Assembly (NCBI GenBank): GCA_937896015.1
Contig: CALBLR010000320.1
Span: forward strand, 1-8,844
Reading direction: 5' to 3'
From: an uncultured Prevotellaceae bacterium
GTDB lineage: Bacteria; Bacteroidota; Bacteroidia; Bacteroidales; Muribaculaceae
Length of the DNA stretch: 8,844 nt
Part shown: in pieces, positions 6,886 through 8,844 of the stretch
Layout: each line of letters opens with the position of its first letter
How positions within the stretch are numbered: position 1 is the stretch's first letter
Notes under the pieces: generated by a model
Told to the model about the DNA's origin: nothing
Databases searched by the model: none
Seen by the model: only the letters and a program-made list of their open reading frames with translations
Position numbers and translations under genes: made by a program

Positions 6886-6901
6886 GTTGCCTATTTGCCC
6901 A

Positions 6902-6909
6902 CAAAGATA
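6902..6909 (-). promoter_or_regulatory. Putative Bacteroidetes -7 promoter element for the isomerase operon
   Basis: The minus strand reads TATCTTTG, followed by TGGGCA, an exact match to the TAnnTTTG consensus in a very typical context. It lies in an AT-rich patch in the 228-base gap between hipA and the isomerase gene. The transcription start would fall near 6895, leaving a leader of about 115 bases. A clean -33 TTTG at the usual spacing is not visible. Between hipA and this element I also see a small hairpin (6964-6978) but no clear terminator. Confidence 0.55.
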
Positions 6910-7009
6910 GCAAAAAAAGATGATAGTTGGCATTTTTTTCACTTGCCCAGCAGGCCGCGCAGGAATGGCAGCGCCATTTAAATTTCACCTGTGCAAATCG
7001 CATAGATGG

Positions 7010-8503
7010 CTAAAGTTTAAAATATTTACATGCCATTGCCTTTAACTGCTCTTGCGTCACATTAAGCAACCCTGCTTTTTCAATAATTGAGAATTCCTCT
7101 TTGTTCCTGCCTATCACAAACTTGCGCTCAACGCCATCCACACATGCGCATAAATGATAGTTGCCCTTATATGCCTCCTCAAGTCGAATACTGCCTACTT
7201 CATGCCCATTAATTTTAAAAGCAGCAGGCCTACACTCCGCATCTAATTCTCCCCACGACTTTAAATGACTTAATATTGAGGTCTCAACCCTGCCAATCCA
7301 TTCTTTGGCTACACCATTTTTCAAAGCGACAGAACGTATTTTTTTCAACGAGGACACTACTTCACGAATTATTGAATCAGGCCTGCGTATTCCGTTATCA
7401 TGGGCGAAGTCAATTACATCGTTGCGGGTGATGCCGCTGAGTTTGGCACGGATATACATACAATGGTTTTCATCTGGCATATAGCCTCCGCCGTTCAGAA
7501 TATAAGTGATGTCGTAGGCTGGAGACAATCGCCATTTTCCATCTTCGCTCATGATGAATGAAAAATTCTTATTGTGGTCATCAGTGTTGTTCGACAATAC
7601 ATTGAACACCATTCTGCGAAACACTTCTTGACAATCGGACTCAGGCACGCGCAGTTTGCGGCAAACAGCTATCAACTGTTCATAGCTGTTTGCATCCGGG
7701 CATATGGCAGCCAAAGTCTGTGTATATACCTTTTTATTGCCATTTCGATCGAAACGCTTGGTGATGAAGTGATTGTTCCCATCTACAGAGTACAATTGTG
7801 AGGGCATCATGCTAATCCCGGCTTCAGATGCCAACTCATAATATGTCATCTCTAATTCGGCAGAACAGTACTTTGAATCGCCAAATTTCAATATAAAATA
7901 ATCAAAGCCTTCAAGACCAGCAATTTGGCCACTGCGGATTTCACCAGTTTCACCACTTATGGCAATAATGGCTTTGGGTTGGCGACCGCCTGCTGAAGTT
8001 CCTACAGAGAGCAACGACTGCATCGTCATTGACTCCTCTGGCAATATGCGGGCTTTCTCCCTTTCTACAAATATGCGCTCGGCCAAGTTAGACAACGACT
8101 TTATATTAATGATGTCCTCTTTTTTCTGCTTATTGGAAGCCTCTGGCATAAATTCCAATGCCCCCATTCCACGCTTGCCTATAAATGATAGTTTGTCGAG
8201 TGGATTTATATCGGCACTGGCAATATGGTTTTGCTGACGCCAAAGTTCAAACAACTGATTGCCCCAAGCATCGGGCAATGAATCGGCAACAAAAGCAGGA
8301 AGCCTTTGATATATCCTTTCACTTTCGCCCCACACTGGCAATAGCGCTCTTGCACCACCGATGGGTGCCGAAAGCGGAGAAATTTCCAATCCTTTCTTTA
8401 TAAACTCAGGGTTGTATGTGAAATACGAAAGCCTGCGTCTCTCATCCCACACAAGCCGTCCCACTTCATCATTCCAAAGTATAACCTTTAATGTTTTTAT
8501 CAT
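7010..8503 (-). CDS. hipA: HipA-family serine/threonine kinase toxin with C-terminal extension
   Basis: A 497-residue protein with both HipA parts in one chain. The N-terminal subdomain is at about 4-120 (LSPLSAPI-like ISPLSAPIGG at 41-50, PDAWGNQL at 77-84, and GKRGMGALEF at 109-118). The kinase domain follows: GTSAGGRQPK (168-177, the ATP/activation loop), FILKF (203-207, the ATP-anchoring Lys), FITKRFDR (246-253), NNTDDHNKNF (305-314, catalytic Asp308, Asn313) and SPAYDITY (327-334, metal-binding Asp331). E. coli HipA phosphorylates glutamyl-tRNA synthetase; the target here is unknown. All key kinase residues are present, so it should be active unless bound by its antitoxin. E. coli HipA is about 440 residues; the last ~70 residues here (about 425-497) are extra and I recognise no family in them. 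It starts 9 bases after the hipB stop, so the two are co-transcribed. The gene is clearly AT-richer than the region on its left. Confidence 0.93.
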   Translation of the reverse strand: MIKTLKVILWNDEVGRLVWDERRRLSYFTYNPEFIKKGLEISPLSAPIGGARALLPVWGESERIYQRLPAFVADSLPDAWGNQLFELWRQQNHIASADINPLDKLSFIGKRGMGALEFMPEASNKQKKEDIINIKSLSNLAERIFVEREKARILPEESMTMQSLLSVGTSAGGRQPKAIIAISGETGEIRSGQIAGLEGFDYFILKFGDSKYCSAELEMTYYELASEAGISMMPSQLYSVDGNNHFITKRFDRNGNKKVYTQTLAAICPDANSYEQLIAVCRKLRVPESDCQEVFRRMVFNVLSNNTDDHNKNFSFIMSEDGKWRLSPAYDITYILNGGGYMPDENHCMYIRAKLSGITRNDVIDFAHDNGIRRPDSIIREVVSSLKKIRSVALKNGVAKEWIGRVETSILSHLKSWGELDAECRPAAFKINGHEVGSIRLEEAYKGNYHLCACVDGVERKFVIGRNKEEFSIIEKAGLLNVTQEQLKAMACKYFKL

Positions 8504-8512
8504 GCTGGCACG

Positions 8513-8821
8513 CTATTTAGAGTGACGAATACGTTGCGCCTTCTGTTTGTTTTTTCTTATAAGATAGGGCGATTCCGGCAACTCTGGCAGAACACTGTTA
8601 AGCTCATCTACCATGCCCACTACCTTCAATAGCAGAATAAATGTTGACAAAGAAATATTTCCCGCAACTCCTTTTTCAAACTTATGAATTGTGGTCAATC
8701 CTATGCCCGACTGTTCAGCCACCTCTTTCTGTGTGAGATTGCACCTCATTCTATAGTCCTTAAAGCGGGAGCCGAGCAAGCGCACTATTTCTGGTGTAGA
8801 ATATTCATAAAAATCTGCCAT
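8513..8821 (-). CDS. hipB: HipB-like antitoxin, XRE/Cro-C1 helix-turn-helix
   Basis: A 102-residue protein with a single Xre-type helix-turn-helix at about residues 13-70. Its core is LTQKEVAEQSGIGLTTIHKF (29-48), where the recognition helix begins at GLTTIHKFEKG. The C-terminal tail is short and basic (RKNKQKAQRIRHSK). In known HipBA pairs HipB dimers bind operators upstream of the operon, repress it and hold HipA inactive. The position directly before hipA, with 9 bases between, supports that role. An in-frame stop lies upstream (TAA at 8836-8834), so the ATG at 8821 is the first possible ATG start in this frame. Only 23 bases of upstream DNA are in the window. They are AT-rich and contain the palindrome ATTATAAT at 8820-8827, overlapping the start codon, but this is too short to call an operator. 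Confidence 0.92.
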   Translation of the reverse strand: MADFYEYSTPEIVRLLGSRFKDYRMRCNLTQKEVAEQSGIGLTTIHKFEKGVAGNISLSTFILLLKVVGMVDELNSVLPELPESPYLIRKNKQKAQRIRHSK

Positions 8822-8844
8822 TATAATATTTTTTTATCTATCAT

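Noticed and set aside
6964..6978. Hairpin AATGGC-AGC-GCCATT downstream of hipA as a terminator
   Set aside because: The stem is only 6 bp and no T tract follows it in the direction of hipA transcription, so I cannot support termination.
8820..8827. Palindrome ATTATAAT at the hipB start as a HipB operator
   Set aside because: It is short, purely A/T in an AT-rich stretch and unpaired with a second copy inside the window, so it cannot be told from chance.

Overview
The window looks like a chromosomal segment of a fairly GC-rich member of the Bacteroidales (Muribaculaceae- or Prevotella-like; the genus cannot be fixed from this sequence). Evidence: exact Bacteroidetes-type -7 promoter elements (TAnnTTTG), no Shine-Dalgarno signals in front of the starts, a bacterial GH3-family protein, a CBS-less arabinose-5-phosphate-isomerase-like protein, and a histidine kinase with the H-box context SKETAHQLGTP, which I know from this phylum.

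Layout. (1) Bases 1-1137, plus strand: the 3' part of a membrane sensor histidine kinase whose start lies outside the window. (2) Converging on it with only 7 bases between the stops, bases 2662-1145, minus strand: a GH3-family adenylate-forming enzyme with its own putative promoter. (3) Bases 6781-2796, minus strand: a compact gene string, probably one operon, in the order SIS sugar-phosphate isomerase, divergent PfkB-family kinase, TPR protein fused in frame to a secreted glycerophosphodiester phosphodiesterase, and ribH (lumazine synthase). A TATCTTTG element lies upstream of the isomerase. A strong intrinsic terminator (14-bp stem plus T6) follows ribH, with a second GC hairpin just behind it. 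(4) Bases 8821-7010, minus strand: a hipB-hipA toxin-antitoxin pair, visibly AT-richer than the rest and probably an accessory cassette.

How the genes may work together. The isomerase keeps all five positions I recall as catalytic in E. coli KdsD, so interconversion of ribulose 5-phosphate and arabinose 5-phosphate (the entry to Kdo) is its best call. RibH consumes a four-carbon unit that is also made from ribulose 5-phosphate. The pairing of an isomerase with a PfkB-fold protein suggests sugar-phosphate metabolism, but the kinase has lost its GAGD motif and its D-x-N-x-R-like segment, so it may be a pseudokinase or regulator.

The most unusual points are the TPR-GDPD open reading frame, which has a complete signal peptide buried in its middle; the degenerate PfkB protein; and the C-terminal extension on HipA. 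I see no CRISPR array, tRNA, rRNA, insertion sequence or phage genes.
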